Shown here: piece by piece, positions 52,501-60,386 of the stretch
How positions within the stretch are numbered: position 1 is the stretch's first letter
How the letters are laid out: every line of letters starts with the position of its first letter
Origin: Sphaerisporangium corydalis
Lineage (GTDB): Bacteria > Actinomycetota > Actinomycetes > Streptosporangiales > Streptosporangiaceae
Length of the DNA stretch: 64,000 bases
Direction of reading: 5' to 3'
NCBI RefSeq assembly: GCF_025506355.1
Contig: NZ_JANZYP010000041.1
Location: forward strand, 24,199-88,198
The notes under the pieces: model-generated
What the model was told of the DNA's origin: nothing
Databases searched by the model: none
What the model saw: only the letters and a program-made list of their open reading frames with translations
Position numbers and translations under genes: made by a program

Positions 52501-52660
52501 TGGCCGGTTCGCTGTCTCCCCACACGTCGGCGACGAGCTGGTCCGCGTTCACGGTGCGGGAGGCGAGGGCGAGGGCCGCGAGCAGCGCCTGAGCCCTCTC
52601 GCCGACCACCGGTTGTGCCCGCCACCGCACACTGTCGAGCAGGCGGAGGTCGATCGGCAT
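49550..52660 (-). CDS. SARP/AfsR-type regulator with NB-ARC and helical-repeat regions
   Basis: The 1036-residue protein starts MPIDLRLLDSVRWRAQPVVG. Residues 1-90 are a winged helix that lacks the first strand of many SARPs. Residues 95-235 are BTAD (LDRFERYRSDLRNRVGADVG). The NTPase has P-loop GPGGLGKT at 274-281 and TLLVLDNCEHLVDA. A TPR-like C-terminus follows. It is the second regulator of this build within 20 kb. It may govern the adjacent drug exporter, but no biosynthetic genes lie beside it. Confidence 0.9.
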   Translation of the reverse strand: MPIDLRLLDSVRWRAQPVVGERAQALLAALALASRTVNADQLVADVWGDSEPANPAKALQVLVSRTRSIVGPASLVTEGGGYRLEVPPDRVDAGRLHGLTGRAGALLVENPAAAGAAAQEALALGIRALPPEGGGPLAEVRRRAERDLAHVRVVLARARSQSGDHGLALPELEEAARVHAGDEGLLADLLHSEAAVRGTGAALDRFERYRSDLRNRVGADVGPELRRVHRELLALDSPVRAGVRFDTTPLLGRDDDLRRVRALLATSRLVSILGPGGLGKTRLAHAVAREASQPVVHFVELVGVTAPENLVGELGSALGVRDSVTGRRTLTPQQSADVRARIAQQLDMAPTLLVLDNCEHLVDAVADLVAYLTATTRELCVLTTTRSPLAIAAERVYALPQLGTGDAAELFRDRATGARPGVHLDEGDVRAVVARLDGLPLAIELAAAKVRVMSPAEIARRLEDRFSLLRGGDRSAPFRHQTLLAVIDWSWNLLGERERRALRRLSAFPDGFTLDAAEEVLGGDSLGDIADLVEQSLLTVVETAAGVRYRMLETVREFGRVRLDSAGETADARTAVRAWAVGHAVRHGGRLYSREQVDAMDRLRSEETNLADILREALADPDPEAAVGLFSALGGYWMICGEHTRSITLTPAVAAALSGWAPPPRLLDRTRLALSIALFSATIVAGEETRTLARLLTVLGADSANPAVRALVIALLTTTSDPECGLDELATDPDPLLRRIALHWLSHRRENVGDPAGAIEAARAALELVGDDGGLWHRAVLHTQLVGLYAQLGDSASASMHATEALPALERLGAMDDVVQIRAVLAMTALAEGRRDEAARMLDDLEAFTRQGTYDGVLSVTAGRAELAIADGDIAEGLRRHRETAKALRNLRVPGVTDDFPPRAILGEVIALSAFAQYGEGDDGADLLEAMRTEIMVIFDPDHGFRDYPVMGMVLAGLGIWSLLKEALPVEEAVRLLVLADRFAYNRFTPTMQWSVLSAHAERIAPGAISRITAGYGERRGPDLLAEARAVLERMV

Positions 52661-52723
52661 GGCTCAAGTCTAGGTTCGCCGAGCCGTCCATCCGTTCCGG
52701 CCTCACCCGCAAGGCGCGAGCTG

Positions 52724-53071
52724 TCAGGTGGTGGCGGAGCCGGTCTGCCGGCCGTACGCGCTGACGATGGTGTCCAGGAGACCGGGGAAGCGGTCCTCGA
52801 GATCTTCGAAGCGAAGTGCGGTCCAGCGGCGGTTGCCGTCCTCGCGCTGGCGGATGACGCCGGCCTCTCGGAGCACCCGGAAGTGGTGAGTGAGGGTGGA
52901 GGGCGCGACGTCGACCGGGAAGGTGCCGCAGGCTCGTTCGGGATCAGCGCGCAGGGTCCGCACGATGGTCATGCGGGTGGGGTCGGCGAGGGCATGCAGC
53001 ACGTCCAGCACGTCGAACTCGTCGGCGTCCGGGTGGACCAGCGTCGCGCGGCGGCCGTGCGATCGGGGCAT
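52724..53071 (-). CDS. ArsR-family repressor
   Basis: The 115-residue winged-helix protein starts at ATG 53071 after AGAGGTGCGAG. It shows VLDVLHALADPTRMTIVRTL, DVAPSTLTHHFRVLREAGVI and EDGNRRWTAL. Neither CVC nor other metal-site cysteines are present apart from one, so it may sense something other than metal, perhaps a redox or quinone signal. It is divergent from a quinone oxidoreductase gene across a perfect 24-bp palindrome. Confidence 0.88.
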   Translation of the reverse strand: MPRSHGRRATLVHPDADEFDVLDVLHALADPTRMTIVRTLRADPERACGTFPVDVAPSTLTHHFRVLREAGVIRQREDGNRRWTALRFEDLEDRFPGLLDTIVSAYGRQTGSATT

Positions 53072-53112
53072 CTCGCACCTCTCTTTCGACAAACATCGTA
53101 CATGGGTGGTAA

Positions 53113-53136
53113 GACGTTCGTAGTACTACGAACGTC
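53113..53136. promoter_or_regulatory. Perfect 24-bp palindromic operator
   Basis: GACGTTCGTAGT is followed directly by its exact reverse complement, 42 bp from the ArsR start and 16 bp from the oxidoreductase ATG. It is almost certainly the ArsR binding site controlling both genes. Confidence 0.85.
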
Positions 53137-53151
53137 GAAAGAGGGTGCTGG

Positions 53152-54138
53152 ATGCGCGCTTTGGTGATGACCGCTCCGTCACGAGAATCGGACCGCACAC
53201 AGGTCCAGGAGATCGGCATACCCCGTCCGGGGGCGGGAGAGGTGACCATCGACGTCGCCTACGCGGGGGTGAACTTCATCGACGTGATGGCGCGCCGCGG
53301 CGACGCGGGATACGTGCCCGCCTGGCCGTATGTGCCGGGACTCGAGGTGGCCGGCACCGTACGCGAGGTCGGCGCGGGCGTCGGCGACCTCACCGCCGGA
53401 CAGCGGGTGGCCGCGTTCACTCCGGGAGGCGGCCTGGCCGAGGTCGCACTCACCCGTGCGGTGCTCACCGTACCGATCCCGGACCAGATCCCGTCGCTCA
53501 CAGCGGCGGGCGCCCCCATGACGTTCTCGACCGCCTGGCTCCTGCTGAACCAGGCCGCCAGACTCGGTTCCGGCGAGAGTGTGCTCGTGCATTCGGCCGG
53601 CGGCGGTGTGGGCAGTGCTCTCGCGCAGCTGGTGCCCGCGATGAGCGGAGGGCCGCTCATCGGCACCGTCGGTCGCCCCGACAAGGTCGCCTCGGTGCGG
53701 AAGATCGGCTACGAGGCCGTGATCGCCCGTGGCGAAGGCCTGGTCGAGGCGGTACGTGCCGCCACCGGAGGGGCCGGCGTCGACGTCGTCCTGGACCCGC
53801 TGGGCACCAGCATGCTCGACGTCGATCTGGCGGTCACGGCGCCCGGCGGACGCATCGTGCTGTTCGGCAACGCCGGCGGCGGGCGGCCCGCCCCGCTTCC
53901 TGCCTTGGGCAAGCTCATCGGTGGCAACGTCGCGATCGGCGGGTTCAGCATCAGCAGCCTGCGTGCTTCGGCTCCCGAGCGTGTCGCCGCCGCCCTGCGC
54001 CGCATCCTGGACATGATCGCGAACGGTCGCCTCGACGCCGCCGTCACCAAGGTCGACTCACTCGCCGACGTGCCCGCCGTACACCAGCTACTCGCCGGCG
54101 GCCGCGGCGACGGCAAGTACGTGGCCCGAGTGACTTAG
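53152..54138 (+). CDS. Zinc-independent NADPH:quinone oxidoreductase (MDR family)
   Basis: The 328-residue protein has the GroES-like half (PRPGAGEVTIDVAYAGVNFI, DVMARRGD) and the nucleotide-binding HSAGGGVGSALAQL. Catalytic zinc ligands are absent, as in QOR/crystallin-zeta relatives. An ArsR-type repressor and a perfect palindrome lie immediately upstream, so it is an inducible gene, probably responding to an electrophile or quinone. Confidence 0.88.
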   Translation: MRALVMTAPSRESDRTQVQEIGIPRPGAGEVTIDVAYAGVNFIDVMARRGDAGYVPAWPYVPGLEVAGTVREVGAGVGDLTAGQRVAAFTPGGGLAEVALTRAVLTVPIPDQIPSLTAAGAPMTFSTAWLLLNQAARLGSGESVLVHSAGGGVGSALAQLVPAMSGGPLIGTVGRPDKVASVRKIGYEAVIARGEGLVEAVRAATGGAGVDVVLDPLGTSMLDVDLAVTAPGGRIVLFGNAGGGRPAPLPALGKLIGGNVAIGGFSISSLRASAPERVAAALRRILDMIANGRLDAAVTKVDSLADVPAVHQLLAGGRGDGKYVARVT

Positions 54139-54201
54139 GAGGGCACGCGGCCATGACTACCGGTGCCTCGTTCGGACGGGGCCGCCGTCTTTCCGGCCGT
54201 C

Positions 54202-54237
54202 ATCGTGATCACGGGTGTCGCCGGCCGTGATCACGAT
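54202..54237. terminator. Bidirectional hairpin terminator
   Basis: ATCGTGATCACGG and its complement make a perfect 13-bp stem with a 10-nt loop between the convergent oxidoreductase and AraC-type genes. Confidence 0.8.
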
Positions 54238-54282
54238 TACTGATCCTGGGCGCGCGGGCGAGACCGGCCGCACCCGCCGGGC

Positions 54283-55278
54283 TCACGCGTTCTCCAGCGC
54301 TGTGACCGGTCGGAAGGCGCGCCGGTACGCCGACGGTGAGGTGTGCGTCGTCCGTCCGAAGTGGTGCCGATAGGTCACCACGCTCTCGAAACCGACGGTG
54401 GCCGCGATCGTCTCCACCGGGAGGTCGGTCTTCTCCAGCAATGACAAACTGGCGTGCACCCGCTGAGTGATCAGCCACCGGATCGGGCTGCTGCCGGTGG
54501 ACCGAGCGAAATGCCGCAGATAAGTGCGTGCGGACATATGGGCATGTCTCGCGAGCGATGCGACGGTGATCGGCTCGGCGAGGTGGGCCAGCGCCCACTG
54601 CATGCTCTGCGTGACCCGGTCATCCTCCTCGCCTACCACCGGCGCTTCGATGAACTGGGCCTGGCCGCCCTCCCGATGCGGGGCGATGACCAGGCGCCGG
54701 GCCACCGCGTTGGCGATGGTGGGCCCGAAGTCCTTGCGCACCAGGTGAAGGCACAGGTCCAGGCCGGCGGCACTGCCGGCGCTGGTCAACACGTCGGCGC
54801 CGTCGACGTAGAGCACGTCGGCATCGACCTCGACCAAGGGGAAGCGTTGTGCCAGCAGCCCGGCGTACTGCCAGTGTGTGGTGGCCCGGCGGCCGTCGAG
54901 CAGGCCGGCCGCCGCCAGCGCGAAAGCGCCCGAGCAGATCGAGACCACTCGAGAGCCGCGTCGCCGCGCCAGGCGCAGCGCGGCGATCACGTCCGGCGAG
55001 CAGTCGGCGTGCACGTCGCTCACCCCTGGCACGATGACGGTCTGGGCGGAGGCGAGCACGTCGAGTCCACCGTTGGCGTGGATGGTCGCGCCGCCGACGA
55101 TCGGTACCGGGCCGGGGCGCTCGGAACAGATCGCCAGCTGGTACCAGTCGACGTCGAGTTCCGGGCGGGGCAACCCGAAGACCTCAGTGACGATGCCCAA
55201 CTCGAAGGCGGACATCCCCTCGTAGAGCAGTACGGACACCCGGGGACCGCGAGGTGTGCGCAACGGCAGTGAGGTCAT
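54283..55278 (-). CDS. GlxA-family transcriptional regulator (DJ-1/PfpI + AraC domains)
   Basis: The 331-residue protein has residues 10-185 as a class-I amidotransferase-like domain (VSVLLYEGMSAFELGIVTEV, VVSICSGAFALAAAGLLDGR with the nucleophile-elbow Cys). The C-terminal AraC domain contains ITVASLARHAHMSARTYLRH and LPVETIAATVGFESVVTYRH. It reads divergently from a rhodanese gene 71 bp away, which is its likely target. Confidence 0.9.
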   Translation of the reverse strand: MTSLPLRTPRGPRVSVLLYEGMSAFELGIVTEVFGLPRPELDVDWYQLAICSERPGPVPIVGGATIHANGGLDVLASAQTVIVPGVSDVHADCSPDVIAALRLARRRGSRVVSICSGAFALAAAGLLDGRRATTHWQYAGLLAQRFPLVEVDADVLYVDGADVLTSAGSAAGLDLCLHLVRKDFGPTIANAVARRLVIAPHREGGQAQFIEAPVVGEEDDRVTQSMQWALAHLAEPITVASLARHAHMSARTYLRHFARSTGSSPIRWLITQRVHASLSLLEKTDLPVETIAATVGFESVVTYRHHFGRTTHTSPSAYRRAFRPVTALENA

Positions 55279-55349
55279 GGCGGGATCTTATCGGGCGATG
55301 GCGTTCACGCCACTGGTTCCCGTGGGCCGCCACCAGCACCATTGACCAC

Positions 55350-55808
55350 ATGAGCGCCGTCCTCTCCACCGCCCCGGCCGCGTCCGTCGACGCGGTCGCC
55401 CATTTCTCCGCCCGCCTCACCTTCGAAACCGATGTCAGTGACGTGCACGCCGACCTGCGTGCCGCGGTCGAAGGCCTGGTCGTGGTCGATTCGCGAAACG
55501 AGGAGGCCTGGAACCAAGGACACATTCCCGGCGCTGTGCACCTGCCCACCGACCAGATCGCCGGACGCGCCCCCGGGCTGATCAGGCCGGACGCGATGGT
55601 GGTCACCTACTGCTGGGGATCAGGCTGCAACGGCGCGACCCGCGCGGCCCTCGCGTTCGCCCGCCTCGGATACCGGGTCAAGGAAATGATCGGCGGCTAC
55701 GAATACTGGGTACGCGAGGGCTTCACCGTACGAACCGCGACCGGCCTGCTCACCCAGCCCGCGGATCCATTGACCACACCGGTCACCGCCGCCAGCTGCG
55801 GCTGCTGA
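55350..55808 (+). CDS. Rhodanese-domain protein
   Basis: The 152-residue single-domain sulfurtransferase-like protein has LVVVDSRNEEAWNQGHIPGA, the active-site loop TYCWGSGCNGATRAA with its Cys, and EMIGGYEYWVREGF. The C-terminus ends in CGC. ATG 55350 has little ribosome-binding site, so it may be translated from a leaderless transcript. The divergent GlxA-type regulator probably controls it. Confidence 0.88.
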   Translation: MSAVLSTAPAASVDAVAHFSARLTFETDVSDVHADLRAAVEGLVVVDSRNEEAWNQGHIPGAVHLPTDQIAGRAPGLIRPDAMVVTYCWGSGCNGATRAALAFARLGYRVKEMIGGYEYWVREGFTVRTATGLLTQPADPLTTPVTAASCGC

Positions 55809-56327
55809 CCGGCTCCCGCCCACGACCGAGGCACACTTCGATCCGTCCGATCCGGCCGGACGACCTCGCGCGGCCGGCTCTGCTGGGTGCTGTGTGCTGC
55901 TGCTGTGTGCGGCACACGCTGAGTTCGACCACGCGCCGCCGCCCCACGACCTTGCCGATCTTCTACTGCTCGATCGTCCATCCTCGGTCCACGTTCCGGA
56001 GCAGTCGACGAACCAGCCCACGCGCGTTGTGAGATTCGGCCGCTGCAAGGCTTTGAAGAGGTGCGTCCTGCCCTGGAGAAGGCATGGGAAGCGGTTGGAG
56101 ATTGCGCGGGGATCTGGCCGATCGTACGCATGAAGCTGCTGCATTTGCGTCTGCGTCCCAGCTACGGCGGTCCACTTATCAGGCACGTGATGCTGATCCT
56201 CGATGATGATCGGGCGGTGCTCCGGTATCGCTACGGGCGCGTGGCCCGTTGGCGTCTTCGGCGATGGCAGGGCCGTGCTCGGTATTGACTCATGAATGGC
56301 CCGTGGAGATCAACCCGGCCGAGAAAC
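55809..56327. other. Region without a convincing gene
   Basis: The best frame (56061-56288, +) would encode about 75 residues rich in Arg and Leu (LRPSYGGPLIRHVMLILDDD, RYRYGRVARWRL). It has no good start signal and no known family; it may be a gene fragment. AATGGCCCGTGG at 56295 resembles repeats found beside the other tRNA-Gly attachment copies. Confidence 0.35.
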
Positions 56328-56422
56328 GATCAAGGCATGGGTTGGAGATTGTTTTCCCTGACCTGGGCCTTCGCCCTTGGAGCGGGTGACGGGAATCGAA
56401 CCCGCGCTGTCAGCTTGGGAAG
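56328..56422 (-). repeat. tRNA-Gly attachment repeat, copy A
   Basis: Positions 56378-56422 match the 3' 45 bp of the intact tRNA-Gly (62689-62733) perfectly, including encoded CCA, acceptor, T-arm and half of the anticodon arm. Homology continues, less well, leftward through the tRNA terminator (CCTGACCTGGGCCTT). After 56422 the sequences diverge at once, as expected at an integration junction. Confidence 0.88.
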
Positions 56423-56503
56423 TACATCGATCGTGGCACGTAGGGCCGCTGACCTGGGTCTCGGATCGGTCCTGAGTGACCGTGGTTGACCCCTCGTCAC
56501 TCT

Positions 56504-56530
56504 GGCTAATGGCCCGCTAATGGCCCGGGG
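56504..56530. repeat. Double CTAATGGCCCG repeat beside copy A
   Basis: CTAATGGCCCG occurs twice in tandem, 82 bp from the attachment repeat. The spacing and sequence resemble the double GGGCACG-AA repeats inside the main element, so it may be an integrase arm site. Confidence 0.5.
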
Positions 56531-56545
56531 ACCAGGTGTTCTTGG

Positions 56546-56920
56546 TCAATCTGAGGCGTTCCACGGCCTGGCGGGCATGAGGGCCATGGCGTGGTGAGCG
56601 AGTGTTCTGAGCTCTTCCCAGCGAGGGTGCGAGTGCAGGGCCTCCGGCGTCCAGGCCGCGGGGCCCTCGTCTGTGAGGTTGATCAACATTTGGTCGATAT
56701 CGGCGAGTGTGGTACCGAGTTCCGCGGAGATCCATCCCTCGTCCCGCGATTGCCATGCGGCGGGGTAGAAGGCGTCGTAGTCGAGCGCCAGTTCATCGAT
56801 GCTCGCGGGCCCGATCCATTCAAGCTGCTCGCCAGCGGTGATAGCGAGGTGTCGCACGCTCTCACGGAGCAGCAACCAGTTGCCTTTGGCCGTGTCCCGC
56901 GCACCTGAAGGAGAGTGCAT
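56546..56920 (-). CDS. Hypothetical protein of the small att-flanked segment
   Basis: The 124-residue acidic, tryptophan-rich soluble protein contains NWLLLRESVRHLAITAGEQL, EWIGPASIDELALDYDAFYP and PRWEELRTLAHHAMALMPAR. The start at ATG 56920 lacks a strong ribosome-binding site. I do not recognise the family. It is the only gene between two tRNA-Gly attachment copies. Confidence 0.6.
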   Translation of the reverse strand: MHSPSGARDTAKGNWLLLRESVRHLAITAGEQLEWIGPASIDELALDYDAFYPAAWQSRDEGWISAELGTTLADIDQMLINLTDEGPAAWTPEALHSHPRWEELRTLAHHAMALMPARPWNASD

Positions 56921-56931
56921 GCACGCAGTTT

Positions 56932-57018
56932 AGTCAAGGGACAAGCACACATCCTGACCAGGGCACTCGGCATGGGAGCGGGTGACGGGAATCGAACCCG
57001 CGCTGTCAGCTTGGGAAG
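56932..57018 (-). repeat. tRNA-Gly attachment repeat, copy B (left end of main element)
   Basis: Positions 56975-57018 are identical over 44 bp to 62690-62733 of the tRNA. A diverged trace of the terminator region lies to the left (CCTGACCAGGGC). Together with the intact tRNA it brackets 5.7 kb. Confidence 0.88.
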
Positions 57019-57613
57019 TCTTCAACGCACCTGGACGCTGAGCTGGGGAGATGCTGACCTGCGGGGGAGCGCCTTGGTTGCCCGTGCTTCCCCGTGAGCT
57101 CCCCTTGCTCCCTCTGCTGACGGGCACGCAACGGGCACGGCCTGAGAACCCCGTGCGGAAGCACACGCTCCTCTCGCCGGATCTTCCCGTCTGCCTCGTC
57201 CCACCCCGAAGGGGCAACAGCTCGGGGACGGAGGGTCAAGGCTGTCTTCGCGTGTACGTCAGCCGGTAGACGTTCCTCGGCCGTGGGATGCCAACGGTCA
57301 CAGACGGCTTTGATCCGGAGAAGTCGAGATGTTGGGCTTGCCTGGGACGTGGCAGACGGGAAGAGCCGGCCCTACATCAGCCAACTACGGCTCCGCGATC
57401 GGCAGTCTCGATCATCCCGGAGCGGAGTCCCCCGCCGGAGGCCTCTCCTTGAAAGCTTCCCCTCTACTGTACAACGGCCTGATTCCGCCAGCGAATATGT
57501 CTTGCAAGACAGCGCAGCAGCATCTTGAGTTAGTTGTGGGTCAGCGTGGAGATATTCGCCTGATCAGACGTTGCTACAGCGAGACGCGGCCGGAGGCTCA
57601 ACTAGGGAGGCAC
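57019..57613. other. Left end of the element, no gene
   Basis: About 600 bp without a supportable gene. It holds the double repeat at 57121-57140. Short frames over 57.28-57.53 kb show no recognisable domain. Confidence 0.4.
57121..57140. repeat. Double GGGCACG-AA repeat, left end
   Basis: CGGGCACGCAACGGGCACGG matches 62597-62616 at 18 of 20 positions. It lies 103 bp inside attachment copy B and is a candidate arm-type integrase site. Confidence 0.6.
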
Positions 57614-58153
57614 ATGGACAGCACGGTATGGGTCGCAATCCTAACGGGCGCTACAGCTGTAATGGTCTGTGGGGTGACCGGTTACGGAAATGCTAGAGCG
57701 GTGAAAATTCAAGCCGAAGTCGCCGCACAAATCGCAATAACTCGCGAGAAGAGAGAAGCTCGCAAAGCTGCTTACCTGGAATTTATGATGTTGGCCGATG
57801 CTACACAAGAGCTGTATTACAGGCTCGATGACGCGCTCTTTCCGCCGTTGTCGGAAGATCCGTCGAATCATGCGGCGCATCTGCAGGAGACCCGTACGAA
57901 GCTTCGTGATGCGTACGAGCCACTGAGGCGAGGTATGCGCATGATCACTGTAGAAGGTCCAGTCACAGTGGCAATACAGGCACAGGCGGTGATGCAGGCG
58001 GCCAATCTCGCCAATCTTAAGCTCTACCATCTTGCAAGCGTGCGTCTAGATGACCAGGAGGCGCGAGCGAGCTTCAAGGAAGCTTACGACGCATATTGTC
58101 AACGCGTGGAGCTATTTACTAAAGCCGTCAGCGATAACGCGTATGTTCCCTAA
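57614..58153 (+). CDS. Membrane-anchored helical protein of unknown function
   Basis: The 179-residue protein starts at ATG 57614 after GGGAGG. Residues 4-22 (VWVAILTGATAVMVCGV) form one membrane helix. The rest is helical with coiled-coil character (AVKIQAEVAAQIAITREKRE, AYLEFMMLADATQELYYRLD). No family was recognised, but small membrane-helix/coiled-coil proteins are frequent cargo of actinomycete integrative elements. Base composition is below that of the host genes. Confidence 0.65.
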   Translation: MDSTVWVAILTGATAVMVCGVTGYGNARAVKIQAEVAAQIAITREKREARKAAYLEFMMLADATQELYYRLDDALFPPLSEDPSNHAAHLQETRTKLRDAYEPLRRGMRMITVEGPVTVAIQAQAVMQAANLANLKLYHLASVRLDDQEARASFKEAYDAYCQRVELFTKAVSDNAYVP

Positions 58154-58659
58154 TGTGGAGTCATTTGGATCGCAGGCCAAGGATCGGCAGTAGCTGGTGC
58201 ATGGTTGAGCGACCGTTACGACTGGGCTGGCATTCTCGGCTACAGCGTTAGGTGGTGGTGCGTCTCTGGTCGGCGGGTGAGATTTGGTGGGCGGGTGCTT
58301 GGTGCGGCGGGCGGCCCTGAGTCTCGCCGCCGTTCGGGACCGGCGCCCACGCCGCATGCCCGGACGGCAGGCGGGCGGCGGGCCGTACGGCGGCGGCGAG
58401 CGCCGCTGCCTTGATACCCATGAGAACAATTCGGCACTTGTCATGCGTCCCGAGATACCTGGGAAGTTACGTCTATCGTCACTCCGAGTGACACTCATCT
58501 GGTTGCTACCTGTAGCTCGGCCTAGAGTTCCATGATCTAGCTTCGGCTGCGGCCCTGTCCGCACAGGCACGTAGATACGCGTAGCGCCTTGCGTCTCACC
58601 ATGAAAGGGCATCTCAGGAGGGCCTTTCAGGAATCCGAGGAAGGCGTTAGTATCACGAC
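58154..58659. other. Gap upstream of the DUF4365 operon
   Basis: The first and last parts are A/T-rich like the flanking cargo, while 58.26-58.42 kb is host-like and very GC-rich, as if a fragment had been inserted. No gene or clear hairpin was found. Confidence 0.4.
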
Positions 58660-59211
58660 ATGTCGGAACCTCAGGTGCGCAGTTCGCCGACCCAGTCTGC
58701 GCTCAGGGGGTATCCGAATCGGTATACCCACATGATGGAACAGCTTCAACTGAGCTATGTTCGGGCCATCGCCGCTTCTGCTGGATGCATCGTTTCGACA
58801 CCGGACATTGATGATGGGATCGATCTGACCCTGATGCATAAAGTAGATATCCATCAGGGCGATAAAGTGGCTCGCCTCGAAGTTCAACTCAAGGCGACGT
58901 CTGAGCAAAACGAAGAGTCGAAATATGTAACAGCAACCATGCGACGAGATCGCTGGGAATACTATCGAACGCCAGATTGCACCATCAATAAGATCGTGGT
59001 CATTATGTCAATGCCTAAAAATCAAGATGAATGGACGCTTGCGGAACATACTGGACTATCTGTTAAATATTGCGCGTATTGGGTAAATCTTTATAGGGTT
59101 GAAGACTCAACTGCAGATAGACCTACCATAAGAGCATTCAAAAGCAACATCTTCAATGATCTTGCCCTTTGTGAGATGATGGAACGCATAGGGCAAGGAG
59201 GCCGGCCATGA
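58660..59211 (+). CDS. DUF4365-domain protein, restriction-endonuclease-like fold
   Basis: The 183-residue protein has the DUF4365 layout: an N-terminal helix (YTHMMEQLQLSYVRAIAASA), then DDGIDLTL and RLEVQLKATS. Asp55 with Gln76-x-Lys78 fits the D-(Q/E)xK core of PD-(D/E)XK nucleases, with Glu74 nearby as a further candidate ligand. DUF4365 proteins recur in genomic islands and are suspected of defence roles. The start is ATG 58660. The stop overlaps the next ATG by 4 bp, so the two proteins are made together. Codons are markedly A/T-rich. Confidence 0.75.
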   Translation: MSEPQVRSSPTQSALRGYPNRYTHMMEQLQLSYVRAIAASAGCIVSTPDIDDGIDLTLMHKVDIHQGDKVARLEVQLKATSEQNEESKYVTATMRRDRWEYYRTPDCTINKIVVIMSMPKNQDEWTLAEHTGLSVKYCAYWVNLYRVEDSTADRPTIRAFKSNIFNDLALCEMMERIGQGGRP

Positions 59212-60386
59212 CAAACCCAGCCATCTTGACTACTGACGCCCAAACGCTCGCAGTACTCCTCCGTCATTTTGACTGGTCTCCCATCTCTAAGATTCCCGGC
59301 CTCTACGAAGTGTGGTCGACGGAAGACAAGGAGGATGAAGAGATCCTCGTTCCGCTCGACCCTAACCGGGGAGACTATGCAGCGCTGCTAACAAAAGCCA
59401 GGCGAGCCGTCTATGAGTATTACGGACGAGCCGCGCGGGATCTTTCAGCGATGCTGGAGCTGCGTGTGCGCGCATCGCTCGACTCCACTCAATGGAAGAA
59501 GGACACTCAATTAGAGGCTGGGATCATTGAGTGGGAAGCAGGGGAAAAGCTATACGAAGCGGCTCGCGCCCAATTGATTGCTTCGGCAAAGTCGGCGAGA
59601 GAGAAGCGGCGTTACCACGGAAATGCAAGCGCCCACCTCGCGAAGAGGTTCATTGAGAATAGCTTCATGGGGCAGACCGACATTGGCAGCTTCGTTATCA
59701 CGGCATATACTCCTGCCAACACCCGTTTCCACTTGTCCAAGTACTCAGAAGAAATGCACCTTGTTATGCCTAGGGCCTCTGAGACGGTAACTGGCCGACA
59801 GGTTCTTGCGACATTTGAGCGTGCGCTAAAAGCTGTTCGCGATGGAATAGAATCATACAGACAAAGACCGCAAATCGAGATTTTCTTAGAAACTGTCCAA
59901 GAAGGGGTATCTTACGAATTCACCAAGGCTCTCAGTGAACTCACGAGTGACGGTGATTCAGAGATCGAGATTTTGCGTTTCTCGGATGATGCTGATCGCC
60001 AAATCGCTCAATCAATTACCTTCGAAGCTGCCGACTCACCAATCCTGACACGCGCGGCGCATGCTTTTGCACTTGACCCAGAACCGCAACACGTCACCCT
60101 AGTAGGTGAAGTTACGTTACTTAGCCGATCGGTGGCCAAGGAAGATCACGTGATAAGACTCAACATTGCGGAGGGTGCGGACGTCCGTAAGGCGCGGATT
60201 AGACTGACGGCTGAGCAATATAAGCTTGCAATGGAAGCCCATAAATTTGAGGCAAGCTTAAGAGTTCATGGACGCCTAGAAAAAGAGGGAAACCTCTACT
60301 GGCTATATGAACCGATCGAGCTTGAGATCGTACCTCCTGATGAGCACCCTGTCAGAGAGCTGTATGAAGCGCCAACTATCTTCTAG
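59208..60386 (+). CDS. Partner of the DUF4365 protein, 392 residues, family unknown
   Basis: I see no known family. The N-terminus (AVLLRHFDWSPISKIPGLYE, VLVPLDPNRGDYAALL-like) is soluble alpha/beta. The middle (ASAHLAKRFIENSFMGQTDI, GSFVITAYTPANTRF) leads to a helical stretch. The C-terminus (TLVGEVTLLSRSVAKEDHVI, ASLRVHGRLEKEGNLYWLYE) is beta-rich and could be an OB-like barrel. The overlap with the DUF4365 gene implies a complex or sensor/effector pair. Its stop overlaps the end of the convergent XRE regulator by 4 bp. Confidence 0.65.
   Translation: MTNPAILTTDAQTLAVLLRHFDWSPISKIPGLYEVWSTEDKEDEEILVPLDPNRGDYAALLTKARRAVYEYYGRAARDLSAMLELRVRASLDSTQWKKDTQLEAGIIEWEAGEKLYEAARAQLIASAKSAREKRRYHGNASAHLAKRFIENSFMGQTDIGSFVITAYTPANTRFHLSKYSEEMHLVMPRASETVTGRQVLATFERALKAVRDGIESYRQRPQIEIFLETVQEGVSYEFTKALSELTSDGDSEIEILRFSDDADRQIAQSITFEAADSPILTRAAHAFALDPEPQHVTLVGEVTLLSRSVAKEDHVIRLNIAEGADVRKARIRLTAEQYKLAMEAHKFEASLRVHGRLEKEGNLYWLYEPIELEIVPPDEHPVRELYEAPTIF

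Larger units (their letters stand above)
56423..57018. mobile_element. Small att-flanked segment left of the main element
   Basis: Between attachment copies A and B lie about 600 bp with one gene (minus strand). A double AATGGCCCG repeat at 56504-56530 sits just inside copy A. It looks like a deleted tandem accretion at the same tRNA site. Confidence 0.55.

Noticed and set aside
56061..56288. 75-residue gene before attachment copy A
   Set aside because: No start signal or family; too weak to list as a CDS.
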